57,726 nucleotides of DNA from Pseudomonadota bacterium (lineage in GTDB: Bacteria > Pseudomonadota > Gammaproteobacteria > Steroidobacterales > Steroidobacteraceae), in the NCBI GenBank assembly GCA_947449495.1, contig CANFSB010000009.1:1-57726 (forward strand), read 5' to 3'. This document shows, in pieces, positions 34,258 through 42,882 of this stretch. Within the stretch, counting starts at the first letter, position 1, and each line of letters begins with the position of its first letter. A program made the position numbers and the translations under genes. The notes under the pieces are model-generated. The model worked only from the letters and a program-made list of their open reading frames with translations. It was not told the DNA's origin and did not search any database.

Positions 34258-35547
34258 ATGGACATCTTGATGCCGCAGTTGGGTGAAACCGTCACCGAAG
34301 GCACTGTCTCACTGTGGGTGAAGGCAGTTGGTGACACTGTGCAGCCAGGCGATCCTCTGTTTGAAATTGAAACAGACAAGTCGTCGATGGAAATACCTGC
34401 GACCTGCGCCGGCGTACTCACAGATATACGAGTACAGAAAGGTGTAGTAGTCGCTGTGGGCACGGTGGTAGCCATCATCACAGAGACCGCAACTGCCGGT
34501 CAGCGCGACTCACTGCCTAGTGCAGCGCCCTTACCTGCCGCTGGTGCGATCATTGCGCCAGCGACTGCTGTGGGCGTTCAGCGCCAGCTCGATCCCCATC
34601 AGGCTGTTGTAACACCCAGAGAGCATTACGGTCCTGGGCGTCGCGCCGATGGAGTAGCGATCACACCTCTGGCTCGACGACTGGCCAGCTTAGCCGGCGT
34701 GGATCTGGGTCAACTCAAAGGCACTGGACCCAAGGGTCGCATCACTGCCCGCGATGTTGCCGCAACCAACGCAAAACCCTCCGCCAGGCCTGCCTTTGCC
34801 AGTGGCGCTGCCGCCTCAGACATCGTCGCGTTGTATGCCGATGTACCGCATGACGTGCTGCCACTGGACGGGATGCGCAAAGCCATCGCACGTCGTCTGC
34901 TCGAATCCAAGCAAACGATTCCGCATTTTTATCTGACGGTGCCCGTGTTCCTCGATGCGCTCAACACACTGCGTGAAGATGCCAATGCAGCATTGAGCGA
35001 AAGAGCCGCGGGTCAAAAACTCTCTGTCACCGACCTGATCATCAAGGCGCTGGCTGTTGCGTTACAGCAAGTACCGGAAGCCAACGTCATTTGGGCAGAA
35101 GACCGCATCCTGCAACTTCGCCGGGCCGATATCGGCATTGCAGTGGCTATCGAGGGCGGTTTGGTTACTCCAGTGATTCGTGACGTGGGCAGCAAGTCGG
35201 TCACGACCGTATCTGCCGAGCTCAAGGCGCTAGCCAATCGAGCCCGGGGGCGCAAATTGCAACCTGCCGAATACCAAGGCGGTTCAATTGCCATCTCCAA
35301 TTTGGGCATGTTCGGCATTCAGGAGTTTTCAGCCATTATCAATCCGCCGCAATCGGCGATTTTGGCTGTCGGCGCCGCACAACGGGTCGCGGTAGAAACA
35401 GACACCGGCGGCGTACGATTTGCCAGCCAAATGACGGTCACCCTCTCTTGTGACCATCGCGCTATAGACGGAGCAGTTGGCGCCCGCTTGCTGGCCGCTT
35501 TCAAATCAGCGATCGAGCACCCACTGAGGCTTTTCGTCCAGTTCTGA
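34258..35547 (+). CDS. Dihydrolipoamide acyltransferase E2 of 2-oxoacid/acetoin dehydrogenase
   Basis: A 429-residue E2. The single N-terminal lipoyl domain carries the modified lysine in ETDKSSMEIPA (Lys41). A peripheral-subunit-binding domain (ITPLARRLASLAGVDLGQLKG, GRITARDV) and the catalytic core follow, with the active-site SCDHRAIDGA (His400, Asp404). It moves the acyl group to CoA and forms the core of the complex. No E3 gene is adjacent; lpdA at 13.8 kb is the only one in the window. It is the last gene before ispB and marks the right end of the putative inserted block. Confidence 0.93.
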   Translation: MDILMPQLGETVTEGTVSLWVKAVGDTVQPGDPLFEIETDKSSMEIPATCAGVLTDIRVQKGVVVAVGTVVAIITETATAGQRDSLPSAAPLPAAGAIIAPATAVGVQRQLDPHQAVVTPREHYGPGRRADGVAITPLARRLASLAGVDLGQLKGTGPKGRITARDVAATNAKPSARPAFASGAAASDIVALYADVPHDVLPLDGMRKAIARRLLESKQTIPHFYLTVPVFLDALNTLREDANAALSERAAGQKLSVTDLIIKALAVALQQVPEANVIWAEDRILQLRRADIGIAVAIEGGLVTPVIRDVGSKSVTTVSAELKALANRARGRKLQPAEYQGGSIAISNLGMFGIQEFSAIINPPQSAILAVGAAQRVAVETDTGGVRFASQMTVTLSCDHRAIDGAVGARLLAAFKSAIEHPLRLFVQF

Positions 35548-35609
35548 CGGCACTCCCTTGCCCCCCCTGTGGGCTGCTACGATGCGGGCAGTTCGGGAAG
35601 GGGTACTGC

Positions 35610-36596
35610 ATGACATTGGACGAGATTCGCGCCCTGGTTGGCGCGGACTGGCGGGCAGTCGACACGGTGATCCGGTCGCGCCTCAAAAGCGCCGTTCCGC
35701 TGGTCGATCAGGTCGCAGAGCACATCATTGCCGCCGGCGGCAAGCGCCTGCGCCCGCTAGTGGTACTGCTGTCGGCCCATGCTGTGGCTGGTGGCAAGCC
35801 CCCGGCTCACGGCCTGCATCTTGAAGCGGCCGCCTTCATCGAGTTCATCCACACCGCCACTCTGCTGCACGACGATGTGGTCGACCACTCCGACCGGCGC
35901 CGCGGCCGCGCCACTGCCAACAGCCTGTTTGGCAATGAAGCCAGCGTGCTGGTCGGCGATTTTGTCTATTCGCGCGCCTTCCAGATCATGGCCGCCACCG
36001 GCTCGCAGCGCGTCATTGAAGTCATGGCTGACGCCACCAATGTCATCGCCGAGGGCGAGGTGCTGCAGCTGATGAACGCGCAGGACCCAGACACCACCGA
36101 AGAGCGCTACCTCGAAGTCATTTACCGCAAGACCGCACGGCTATTTGAGGCAGGTGCGCAGGTGGCGGCAATACTGTGCGAGGGGAGTGAGGCTCAGGAG
36201 GCGGCACTGGCGACCTATGGCCGCCACTTGGGCGCTGCCTACCAACTTATTGACGATGTACTGGACTACCGCTCAGACCCCGCCACGCGCGGTAAGAACC
36301 TGGGTGAGGATCTGGCCGAAGGCAAGCCCACGCTGCCGTTGATCCATGCGCTGCGTAACAGCAGCGGTAGCGACGCCGCACGCATCCGTGAGGCGATCAC
36401 CGCAGCCCGCGGCGGTGAGGCCGACTTGGCGCACATCATCGCCTGCATCGATCGTACCGGCGGTATCGACTACACCCGCGAACGGGCCCTGGCCGAAAGC
36501 GACCGCGCCGTGGCAGCACTGGCTGCCCTGCCGGCATCGCCCTGCCGCGACGGTCTGGCAGCGTTGGCCCATTTGGCTGTCGGCCGGGACCGCTGA
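35610..36596 (+). CDS. ispB: Octaprenyl diphosphate synthase
   Basis: This trans-prenyltransferase makes the side chain of ubiquinone. The 328-residue protein has GGKRLRPLVVLLSA, the first aspartate-rich motif LLHDDVVDHSDRRRGR, the second LIDDVLDYRSD and GKNLGEDLAEGKPTLPLIHAL, all typical of polyprenyl synthases. Start ATG 35610 follows GGGAAGGGG. In most gammaproteobacteria ispB stands divergent from rplU; here it keeps the right orientation but the rplU promoter is about 33 kb to the left. Chain length (C40 or near) is inferred from similarity to IspB. Confidence 0.95.
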   Translation: MTLDEIRALVGADWRAVDTVIRSRLKSAVPLVDQVAEHIIAAGGKRLRPLVVLLSAHAVAGGKPPAHGLHLEAAAFIEFIHTATLLHDDVVDHSDRRRGRATANSLFGNEASVLVGDFVYSRAFQIMAATGSQRVIEVMADATNVIAEGEVLQLMNAQDPDTTEERYLEVIYRKTARLFEAGAQVAAILCEGSEAQEAALATYGRHLGAAYQLIDDVLDYRSDPATRGKNLGEDLAEGKPTLPLIHALRNSSGSDAARIREAITAARGGEADLAHIIACIDRTGGIDYTRERALAESDRAVAALAALPASPCRDGLAALAHLAVGRDR

Positions 36597-36606
36597 CCCG
36601 CATCCC

Positions 36607-37119
36607 GTGAACGCGCCGAGCCCCACCACAGCAGGCGGCGCGCGCTGGACCTGGCGTCAGAGCAGTGCCGTAGCGGCCGCGCTGGTTCTGGGTGTGCTGC
36701 TGGGTGCGCCGTTTCTCAGCAGTTCGCAGCCCCTGCCGCTGATGTCCGACGGCGGTCGCGTCGTGGCCGTCGCCGCGCTAGAGACCGCCCTCGACACGCT
36801 GCCCACCGGCCAGCAGGGCACCGACTCCATGGGCACCTTCGTTGGCATGAGCTTTCGCGGCAATACTGGCGGTTGGTGCCGCAGCTTTGCCACGCAGCGC
36901 GGTCCAGCAGGCCTTGCCTGTCGTGAACGCGGCGACTGGGTTATCGAAGTGCTGGCCCGTAACCCGAGGCCGCGCGATGGCCGTGCTCCAGATGGCTATC
37001 GCCAATCCGGGGCGCCCTTCCCGGAAGCCATTCGCCAAGCAGTCGTAGCGCGTCAGGTTGGTGAAGCGCTGTCTGCACAAGACGAAGCAGCGGCCATCGC
37101 CGCACGATGGCGCAATTGA
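36607..37119 (+). CDS. Anti-sigma-factor-like membrane protein, no partner seen
   Basis: A 170-residue protein starting with GTG at 36607, 10 bases after ispB. One membrane helix (SAVAAALVLGVLLGAPFL) precedes a periplasmic domain with LMSDGGRVVAVAALETALDTL, VGMSFRGNTGGWCRSFA and GPAGLACRERGDWVIEVL. That Cys-containing pattern resembles the C-terminal half of certain anti-sigma factors in proteobacteria. There is no zinc-binding N-terminal anti-sigma domain and no sigma-factor gene nearby, so the regulatory role is doubtful. Alternatively it is an envelope protein of unknown role. Confidence 0.65.
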   Translation: MNAPSPTTAGGARWTWRQSSAVAAALVLGVLLGAPFLSSSQPLPLMSDGGRVVAVAALETALDTLPTGQQGTDSMGTFVGMSFRGNTGGWCRSFATQRGPAGLACRERGDWVIEVLARNPRPRDGRAPDGYRQSGAPFPEAIRQAVVARQVGEALSAQDEAAAIAARWRN

Positions 37120-37132
37120 GTGCCATCTTTGA

Positions 37133-37161
37133 TTGAAGGCCGCGGCCGTGTGGCATACACT
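37133..37161 (+). promoter_or_regulatory. tRNA-Pro promoter
   Basis: TTGAAG (37133-37138), a 17-base spacer and TACACT (37156-37161) precede the tRNA by 16 bases. The GC-rich discriminator after the -10 (TCGCGG) is typical of stringently controlled stable-RNA promoters. Confidence 0.65.
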
Positions 37162-37177
37162 TCGCGGCCTCCAGATT

Positions 37178-37297
<120 letters not shown>

Positions 37298-37299
<2 letters not shown>

Positions 37300-38782
37300 A
37301 TTCGCCACCGGTAGTGGCGGCACAGCCCTCACCGGCTTCTCTCGTCAGGCGCTGTGCCGCAGCCAATGCCTGACTGCGGCGCCAGTTCCATTCAAACCAG
37401 CGATCGGGCGTTGTCAGTAGCGACTTGAGCTGCGGTTGCCGTAGCAGCCGGCAGCGCAGCGAATTGCCCTGTGTGGCATCGAGCTTAGCCAACTGCCGCT
37501 GCAGTGCCGGCACGGCATCCAGTGGCAGCTCATCCACCAGATATCGCCAATCGACTTCATGACCGCGGGCGGAGCGATCCAGGTTCGCATCCACCACCCA
37601 GGCCGGGATATTCCAAAAGCACAGCACCAGCGCCATCAGCGCCATCACTGTGGTGATGCGTCGCAGCGCGCGACGCAGCAACATCCGCAACATCAATTCT
37701 CGCAGCAGCACCAGCAAGGCCGCGGCAATGGCGATGATGCACAGCTGCACGCACACACGCTGCACCGTCCAGCCATAGGCCTCTTCATAAGCCGCCAAAC
37801 GCTGCCAGGCCGACAGCAGCAGCAACAGACACTGACCCAGCAGCACTGCAGAGACAGCGCGCACACGCCCTTCTGCAGCACCTCGCAACGCCCTGCGATC
37901 GAGTACCAGCAGCAGCGCAGCAGACACACTGACCACCACGATCAGCTGACCAAAGCCGCGATGCACGGCCTGTGCATAGGTGATGCCGCTACCGGCAATG
38001 GCACCGGGATTGCCAAACAGCGTGCCCACCTGGAGCACGAGAAACACAGCAAACAGCGCAACCACAGAACCCAGAACGATGAGCCGCTCCGTTGCCGTGC
38101 GGGTCCCCGCAATATCAGCCGCCACAGCAGGCTCGCGCTGCGGCACCGGATCCCGCGAGGCAATGGCCAAGACACCTGCCATCAACAAGGACATCACCAA
38201 CCAGAACAGCAGGCGCGGCAGGAACGATAGATCCTGCAACGCAGCGCTCAACTGGGAGCGCAAAGTCTCAAATGTAGTGTCGGCTTCAGCCAGCAACAGG
38301 AAGAACACCAGCACCAGTGGTACTGCAAACAGCACACCGCGCAGCACCGGCAGATGCCGCTCAGCCCGCAGTTGACTGATGGCACCGAGAGCCGCATCCC
38401 GCGTACCGCTAGCCACCAGCCCCAAAGCACGCAGTGGAGCCAACGCCAGCCAGAACGGGTGAAGTGCCGCACCGCGCCAACCGGCACGATGCAGGACCGA
38501 CAGCGCGCAACACCAACCCAGCGCCAACAGTGACAACACCAACACCACGGGGTTACTGCTGACGGCGCTGACCGAGGCAAGTGTCAGTGCCATCCAGTCC
38601 ACGAACGGCACGGCACGCCATAAGCTGCGCTGCAAGCGCTGCTCAGACAGCCAGGTCGCCAGCACGATCACCAACAGACTCAGGCCAATATTGATTCCCG
38701 GGCGCTGGGCACCAAACACTACAGCGGCGGGCACAGCCGCCGCGGCCAAAGCAGCAGCCCACAAACGTGCCGGGTTGTTCAT
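37298..38782 (-). CDS. DUF4173-type polytopic membrane protein
   Basis: A 494-residue inner-membrane protein. I start at ATG 38782 (MNNPARLW) because the upstream frame lacks hydrophobic or conserved sequence. About eleven hydrophobic segments are visible, with the DUF4173-like block LLFWLVMSLLMAGVLAIASRDP, then TERLIVLGSVVALFAVFLVLQVGTLFG and GITYAQAVHRGFGQLIVVVSVSAALLLVLDRRA. A soluble C-terminal tail (VDWRYLVDELPLDAVPALQRQL) ends the protein. Function unknown. Convergent with the tRNA gene; divergent from nfeD. Confidence 0.82.
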
Positions 38783-38898
38783 GCGCACACCATAGCAATC
38801 GCACCTAGCGCTTAAGAGCAGGTAATGATTCCAGACTCTACGCCGGTCCGAATGCTTCGGCGTACACTCAACTGCCTCGATCAACCTGTGGAGTTTCT

Positions 38899-39324
38899 AT
38901 GAACACAGCCACACTTTGGTGGGTTGCAGCAGGCGTGCTGATCGCCGCCGAACTGCTGACCGGCACGTTCTATCTACTGATGGTTTCAACAGGCTTGGCT
39001 GCAGCCGGACTGGCAGCGATTTTGGGCGCGGGAGTTATTGCACAATTGATTATCAGCGCATTGATAAGCGCCGGAGCCACCTTGGCCTGGCGCACCTGGC
39101 GCAGTCGCCATCCTGACCGCCAACCTGCCAATTCCAACCGCGATGTGCACCTAGATCTGGGTGAAACCGTGCATGTAGAGAACTGGTCGACGGACAACAC
39201 CGCCACAACCCACTACCGTGGTGCCCAGTGGCAGGTTGCACTGGCGGCAGGCCACAGTGCCACCTCAGGGTCGCAGCGGATTGTCGGTGTGGAAGGTAAT
39301 CGACTCATCGTTCAACCCGCCTAA
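38899..39324 (+). CDS. NfeD-family membrane protein
   Basis: A 141-residue protein with an N-terminal hydrophobic hairpin (WWVAAGVLIAAELLTGTFYLL and GLAAAGLAAILGAGVIAQLI) and a C-terminal OB-fold domain (LDLGETVHVENW, YRGAQWQVAL, VGVEGNRLIVQ). GTGGAG precedes ATG 38899. NfeD proteins accompany SPFH/stomatin proteins and help organise membrane domains. The SPFH gene follows after 34 bases, confirming the pairing. Confidence 0.92.
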   Translation: MNTATLWWVAAGVLIAAELLTGTFYLLMVSTGLAAAGLAAILGAGVIAQLIISALISAGATLAWRTWRSRHPDRQPANSNRDVHLDLGETVHVENWSTDNTATTHYRGAQWQVALAAGHSATSGSQRIVGVEGNRLIVQPA

Positions 39325-39358
39325 ATTCAGGCACCCGTCAACCAACAGAGGTTTTGCC

Positions 39359-40264
39359 ATGGAAATCGCCATCGTACTGGTCGTACTGGCCATCATCTTT
39401 GTAACCCAGACCGTCAAAGTCGTGCCGCAGCAGCATGCATGGGTGGTTGAGCGGCTGGGCAAGTACAACGGCACGCTCACGCCAGGCTTGAGCTTCGTGC
39501 TGCCGTTCATTGACCGCATCGCACAAAAGCACATCCTCAAGGAAATCCCTTTGGATATTCCCAGTCAGATTTGCATCACACGCGACAACACGCAATTGCA
39601 GGTCGACGGCATCCTCTACTTCCAAGTCACAGATGCAATGCGCGCCAGCTATGGCTCGAGCAACTATGTGGTGGCCATCACGCAGCTGGCACAGACCTCA
39701 CTGCGTTCAGTGATAGGCAAGCTGGAGCTGGACAAGACCTTTGAAGAACGCGACATCATCAATGCACAGGTTGTGCAGGCCATCGACGAGGCAGCGCTCA
39801 ACTGGGGCGTCAAAGTGCTGCGCTACGAGATCAAAGATCTCACCCCACCCAAAGAAATTCTGCATGCCATGCAGCGACAGATCACTGCGGAACGTGAGAA
39901 GCGCGCATTAATCGCCGCTTCAGAGGGTCGCCGCCAGGAACAGATCAACATCGCCACCGGTGAGCGCGAAGCGTTCATTGCGCGCTCCGAGGGCGAGAAG
40001 CAGGCCGCCATCAACAATTCGCAGGGCGAAGCCGCAGCGATCACCGCTGTGGCAGAGGCCACTGCAGCGGCCATCGAGCGAATTGCCGCGGCGATCCGCC
40101 AGCCCGGCGGCAGCGACGCCGTGCAACTCAAAGTTGCCGAGAAGGCCGTGGAAGCCTATTCACGCGTGGCCGCTAATGCGAATACCACACTGGTGGTGCC
40201 ATCAAACATGACGGAAGTATCTGCGTTGATCACCTCTGCCATGAAGATGATCAAGGTGAGCTGA
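39359..40264 (+). CDS. SPFH/stomatin-family protein (QmcA-like)
   Basis: A 301-residue membrane-anchored band-7 protein. A single N-terminal helix (MEIAIVLVVLAIIFVTQ) is followed by VKVVPQQHAWVVERLGKYNGTLTPGLSFVLPFIDRI, DIPSQICITRDNTQLQVDGILYFQV, LRSVIGKLELDKTFEERDIIN and a long helical EREKRALIAASEGRRQEQI-type coiled coil. It forms oligomeric scaffolds with NfeD. The upstream in-frame extension lies within nfeD and is not used. The exact process it serves here is unknown. Confidence 0.93.
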   Translation: MEIAIVLVVLAIIFVTQTVKVVPQQHAWVVERLGKYNGTLTPGLSFVLPFIDRIAQKHILKEIPLDIPSQICITRDNTQLQVDGILYFQVTDAMRASYGSSNYVVAITQLAQTSLRSVIGKLELDKTFEERDIINAQVVQAIDEAALNWGVKVLRYEIKDLTPPKEILHAMQRQITAEREKRALIAASEGRRQEQINIATGEREAFIARSEGEKQAAINNSQGEAAAITAVAEATAAAIERIAAAIRQPGGSDAVQLKVAEKAVEAYSRVAANANTTLVVPSNMTEVSALITSAMKMIKVS

Positions 40265-40274
40265 TACTGAGCCA

Positions 40275-41105
40275 ATGTCAGCGCCCCCCGAACAACCGCC
40301 ACCGCGCCAACTGCTGGGCACCGTTATGGTGCTTGGCAGCGGAGCAGCACTGCGGCTGCAGGTAGAGCATGTGCAGTTCGGCCTCAGCGCCAGCGACACC
40401 ACAACACGCGCGACCGAAGCCGCAGCGATGTTCGATGCGTTGTCAGAGCGCCTGTCCAACAGCCAAGCCGAACAATTACAGCAGCACTTTCTGGCCTTGC
40501 TGGAACAAAAGCGCGATTACGAACAGTCCACGGCAGGACTGCGCGAGCAAGTGCAAAGTGCCATCAAATTGCGCCGTCGCGACGATCTGGCGGGGATGCA
40601 CGCCGTACTGGACCGAACCGCACAAGTCAGCGCGCGTGTCACACAGCGCATTGGCGAGTTGCAACGTCTCATCGAAGACATTCTAGCCAGCCCGTCTGCC
40701 CACCCGGCGCGTCACGACTTGCAGACCGGTGCCGCGCCGAGCGTCAGCGCATTTCCGGCCCAGCTGGAGCGGCGTATTGCCGAGCGCCGCTGCAGCCAAC
40801 GCGACTCAAACGACGCTACGCCGCGCAGCGATCGTCGCTCGTCCCGCCTGGCATCCGTGCTGGGCACCAGCGTCACGTTGACCGGCCGCGGCGTGATCTG
40901 CCGACTGGAAGCCCGCAGCACCGGCCGTATCGTGCTGAGCATGGATACGGCACATGCGGTGACCTTGATAGACGCTCAAGGTGCGGACCGTGTGTTGACC
41001 CCCGACACCGATGGCAGCGTGCAGCTACTGCCGCCAGAGCAAGACGCTCAATTGCTGGTGGGCGACAACCCGGGCCATGCCATCGCACTGCATCGCAGCC
41101 TCTGA
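40275..41105 (+). CDS. Conserved-looking protein of unknown function, helical middle
   Basis: A 276-residue protein that I do not recognise. No signal peptide. An N-terminal beta-type segment (LGTVMVLGSGAALRLQVEHVQFGLSAS) is followed by a helical, coiled-coil-prone region (about 45-140: AAAMFDALSERLSNSQAEQLQQHFLALLEQKR), an Arg/Ser-rich linker, and a second beta segment with LASVLGTSVTLTGRGVICRLEAR. It starts 10 bases after the SPFH gene, so cotranscription with nfeD-SPFH is likely. A PilZ- or SH3-like terminal domain is possible but unsupported. Confidence 0.7.
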   Translation: MSAPPEQPPPRQLLGTVMVLGSGAALRLQVEHVQFGLSASDTTTRATEAAAMFDALSERLSNSQAEQLQQHFLALLEQKRDYEQSTAGLREQVQSAIKLRRRDDLAGMHAVLDRTAQVSARVTQRIGELQRLIEDILASPSAHPARHDLQTGAAPSVSAFPAQLERRIAERRCSQRDSNDATPRSDRRSSRLASVLGTSVTLTGRGVICRLEARSTGRIVLSMDTAHAVTLIDAQGADRVLTPDTDGSVQLLPPEQDAQLLVGDNPGHAIALHRSL

Positions 41106-41120
41106 TCCGCGCTCACCGCG

Positions 41121-41639
41121 TCAGTTCTTGTAGGGCTCAATCGTGCTGCCTGCAACCGTATAGGCCGCAGCCCCCAAACGCGTGGTCTTGCTGCCAATCT
41201 TCATAGGACCACTGACCCAGTAGGGCGTGGTCAATGACTTGATCGCAAACGGTTGCGCCGGTATTGAATACACCACTTGATTGGGCGGTGGTGGCGGCAG
41301 GTGGATGCAAGCACCGTAATACGGCACCAAAAAGAACTCCGTCACCCGCCCCTTGTCGTCCTGACTGATAGGCACAACATAGCCAGGCAGTTTAATCAGC
41401 TTGCCCTCCATAGACGGGTTGGGCGTAAACGACAACTGCTGAGCCAGGGCTTGCCCTGGCGCCTCATCGAGAAAGTTGTGATTAGCAGGCAACGGGGGCG
41501 GCAAACCTTTGACCTGTTCCTGCTCACTGAGTAAGTCTGTCCATTGCAGAGCCTGCGGCTTGCCGGGCGCAGTGCCAGAGGCTGCAAGCGCAACGCCTTG
41601 CAGCAACAGCAACAACCAACTTGTCTTAGACCATTTCAT
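41121..41639 (-). CDS. DUF3299-family exported protein
   Basis: A 172-residue exported protein. Start ATG 41639 has GGAG upstream, and a signal peptide (TSWLLLLLQGVALAASG) follows. The DUF3299 hallmark is VSYVVP-like LPGYVVPISQDDKGRVTEFFLVPYYGACIHLPPPPPNQVV, followed by YWVSGPMKIGSKTT. The Cys/His in ACIHLPPP resembles a metal or thiol site. It lies downstream of the ABC permease and ATPase genes, an association seen in other genomes with this DUF. The role is undetermined; metal handling is one suggestion. Confidence 0.88.
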   Translation of the reverse strand: MKWSKTSWLLLLLQGVALAASGTAPGKPQALQWTDLLSEQEQVKGLPPPLPANHNFLDEAPGQALAQQLSFTPNPSMEGKLIKLPGYVVPISQDDKGRVTEFFLVPYYGACIHLPPPPPNQVVYSIPAQPFAIKSLTTPYWVSGPMKIGSKTTRLGAAAYTVAGSTIEPYKN

Positions 41640-41673
41640 GCATCGACTCCGGTCACTCTGCCTGCAACAGATG

Positions 41674-42882
41674 TCATACGCGCAAGGTGAGACCATCGGC
41701 TAGCGTATTGCGATAGGCGCGCCAGGCAGGCACGGCACCTATAAGCACTGAAGCCAGTACCACAGCAACAGCCAGAGCCAACTCGACAGTCCCCGCGCCC
41801 TCGCCGGCCAAGGCAATACCAAAACGCTGCTCGAGCAACGGGGCAGCCAGCCTTAACCCACCGTGCAACAAGCTGATACCCAGCAGTACCCCACCAAATC
41901 CAGTCAACCCAGCTTCACTCATCAGCAGCACCGCAATATGCGCGGGTCGAGCGCCAACGCTGCGCAGGATAGCCATCTCACGACGGCGCTCATTGAGGCT
42001 GGTCAGCAAAGCGGTAAGCAAGCCGAGCAAGCCGGCGAACACCACAAAACCTGATACTACATAGAGCGCAGTCTCGACCAAGCCCACCACCTGCCACAGT
42101 TGCTGCAACGTCACGCCGGGCATGATCGCCAGCAGTGCCTCGCCTCGCCAAGCGTTGATGTCGCGCTGAATCTGAAACGCTGCAACGCGATCTCGCAGAC
42201 CCACCACAAATGCCGTGATCGACTCCGGCTCCAAGCTTGCACCGGGCCCGGCGTGCATCGCTTCGATGGCCTGCAGTGAGACGTGCACGGTGCGATCTAC
42301 CGGTGTACCGGTGCGGCGCAGGATGCCCACCACCACCACCGGATGCCCCTCATGGAGCGTAATGTCACCCTCACCCAAACCATGCGAGAGCACCAGCGCC
42401 TGCCCCAGCTGGTAGCCCAGCGCCCGCGCCACCTCTGCGCCCAACACCGCCTCGGCTACGCCGTCAAACGCACGCCCCGCAGCAAACGCTAAAGGCCGTT
42501 GCTGACCGTATTTGTAATGAGCGAAGTATTCACCAGTCGTGCCCAGCACACGAAAGTCACGATGCGAATCGCCCAGTGCCAAGGGGATGGTCCAGGCCAC
42601 CTGCGGATGAGCTGCCACTTTGCTGTAGGTTTGCCACGACACGTCGGCAGTGGCATCGCCAAGATGAAACACCGAATACAACAGCAGATTCACCGGACCA
42701 CTACGAGCACCGACAATCAAATCCGCATCGCTGATAGTGTTGGCAAAGCCTGTACGCAAGTCACTGCGCACTGTGTTGACACCCAACAACAAGGCCACGC
42801 TGACCGCAATGCCCAGCACGGTCAGCAGCACCGTGCCACGGCGATTCCATAAACTCAGCAGTGCCAAACGCAGAACGATCAT
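41674..42882 (-). CDS. ABC transporter permease, FtsX/MacB-like
   Basis: A 402-residue permease with four membrane helices around a large periplasmic domain. The first helix is LLTVLGIAVSVALLLGVNTV, the last three lie in VSGFVVFAGLLGLLTALLTSL, AVLLMSEAGLTGFGGVLLG and LALAVAVVLASVLIGAVPAWRAY. ERRREMAILRSVGARPAHI is the coupling segment. It probably drives lipoprotein or envelope transport mechanotransmission, not classic import. Its ATG overlaps the ATPase stop (ATGA). Together with DUF3299 it makes a three-gene unit. Confidence 0.9.
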   Translation of the reverse strand: MIVLRLALLSLWNRRGTVLLTVLGIAVSVALLLGVNTVRSDLRTGFANTISDADLIVGARSGPVNLLLYSVFHLGDATADVSWQTYSKVAAHPQVAWTIPLALGDSHRDFRVLGTTGEYFAHYKYGQQRPLAFAAGRAFDGVAEAVLGAEVARALGYQLGQALVLSHGLGEGDITLHEGHPVVVVGILRRTGTPVDRTVHVSLQAIEAMHAGPGASLEPESITAFVVGLRDRVAAFQIQRDINAWRGEALLAIMPGVTLQQLWQVVGLVETALYVVSGFVVFAGLLGLLTALLTSLNERRREMAILRSVGARPAHIAVLLMSEAGLTGFGGVLLGISLLHGGLRLAAPLLEQRFGIALAGEGAGTVELALAVAVVLASVLIGAVPAWRAYRNTLADGLTLRV

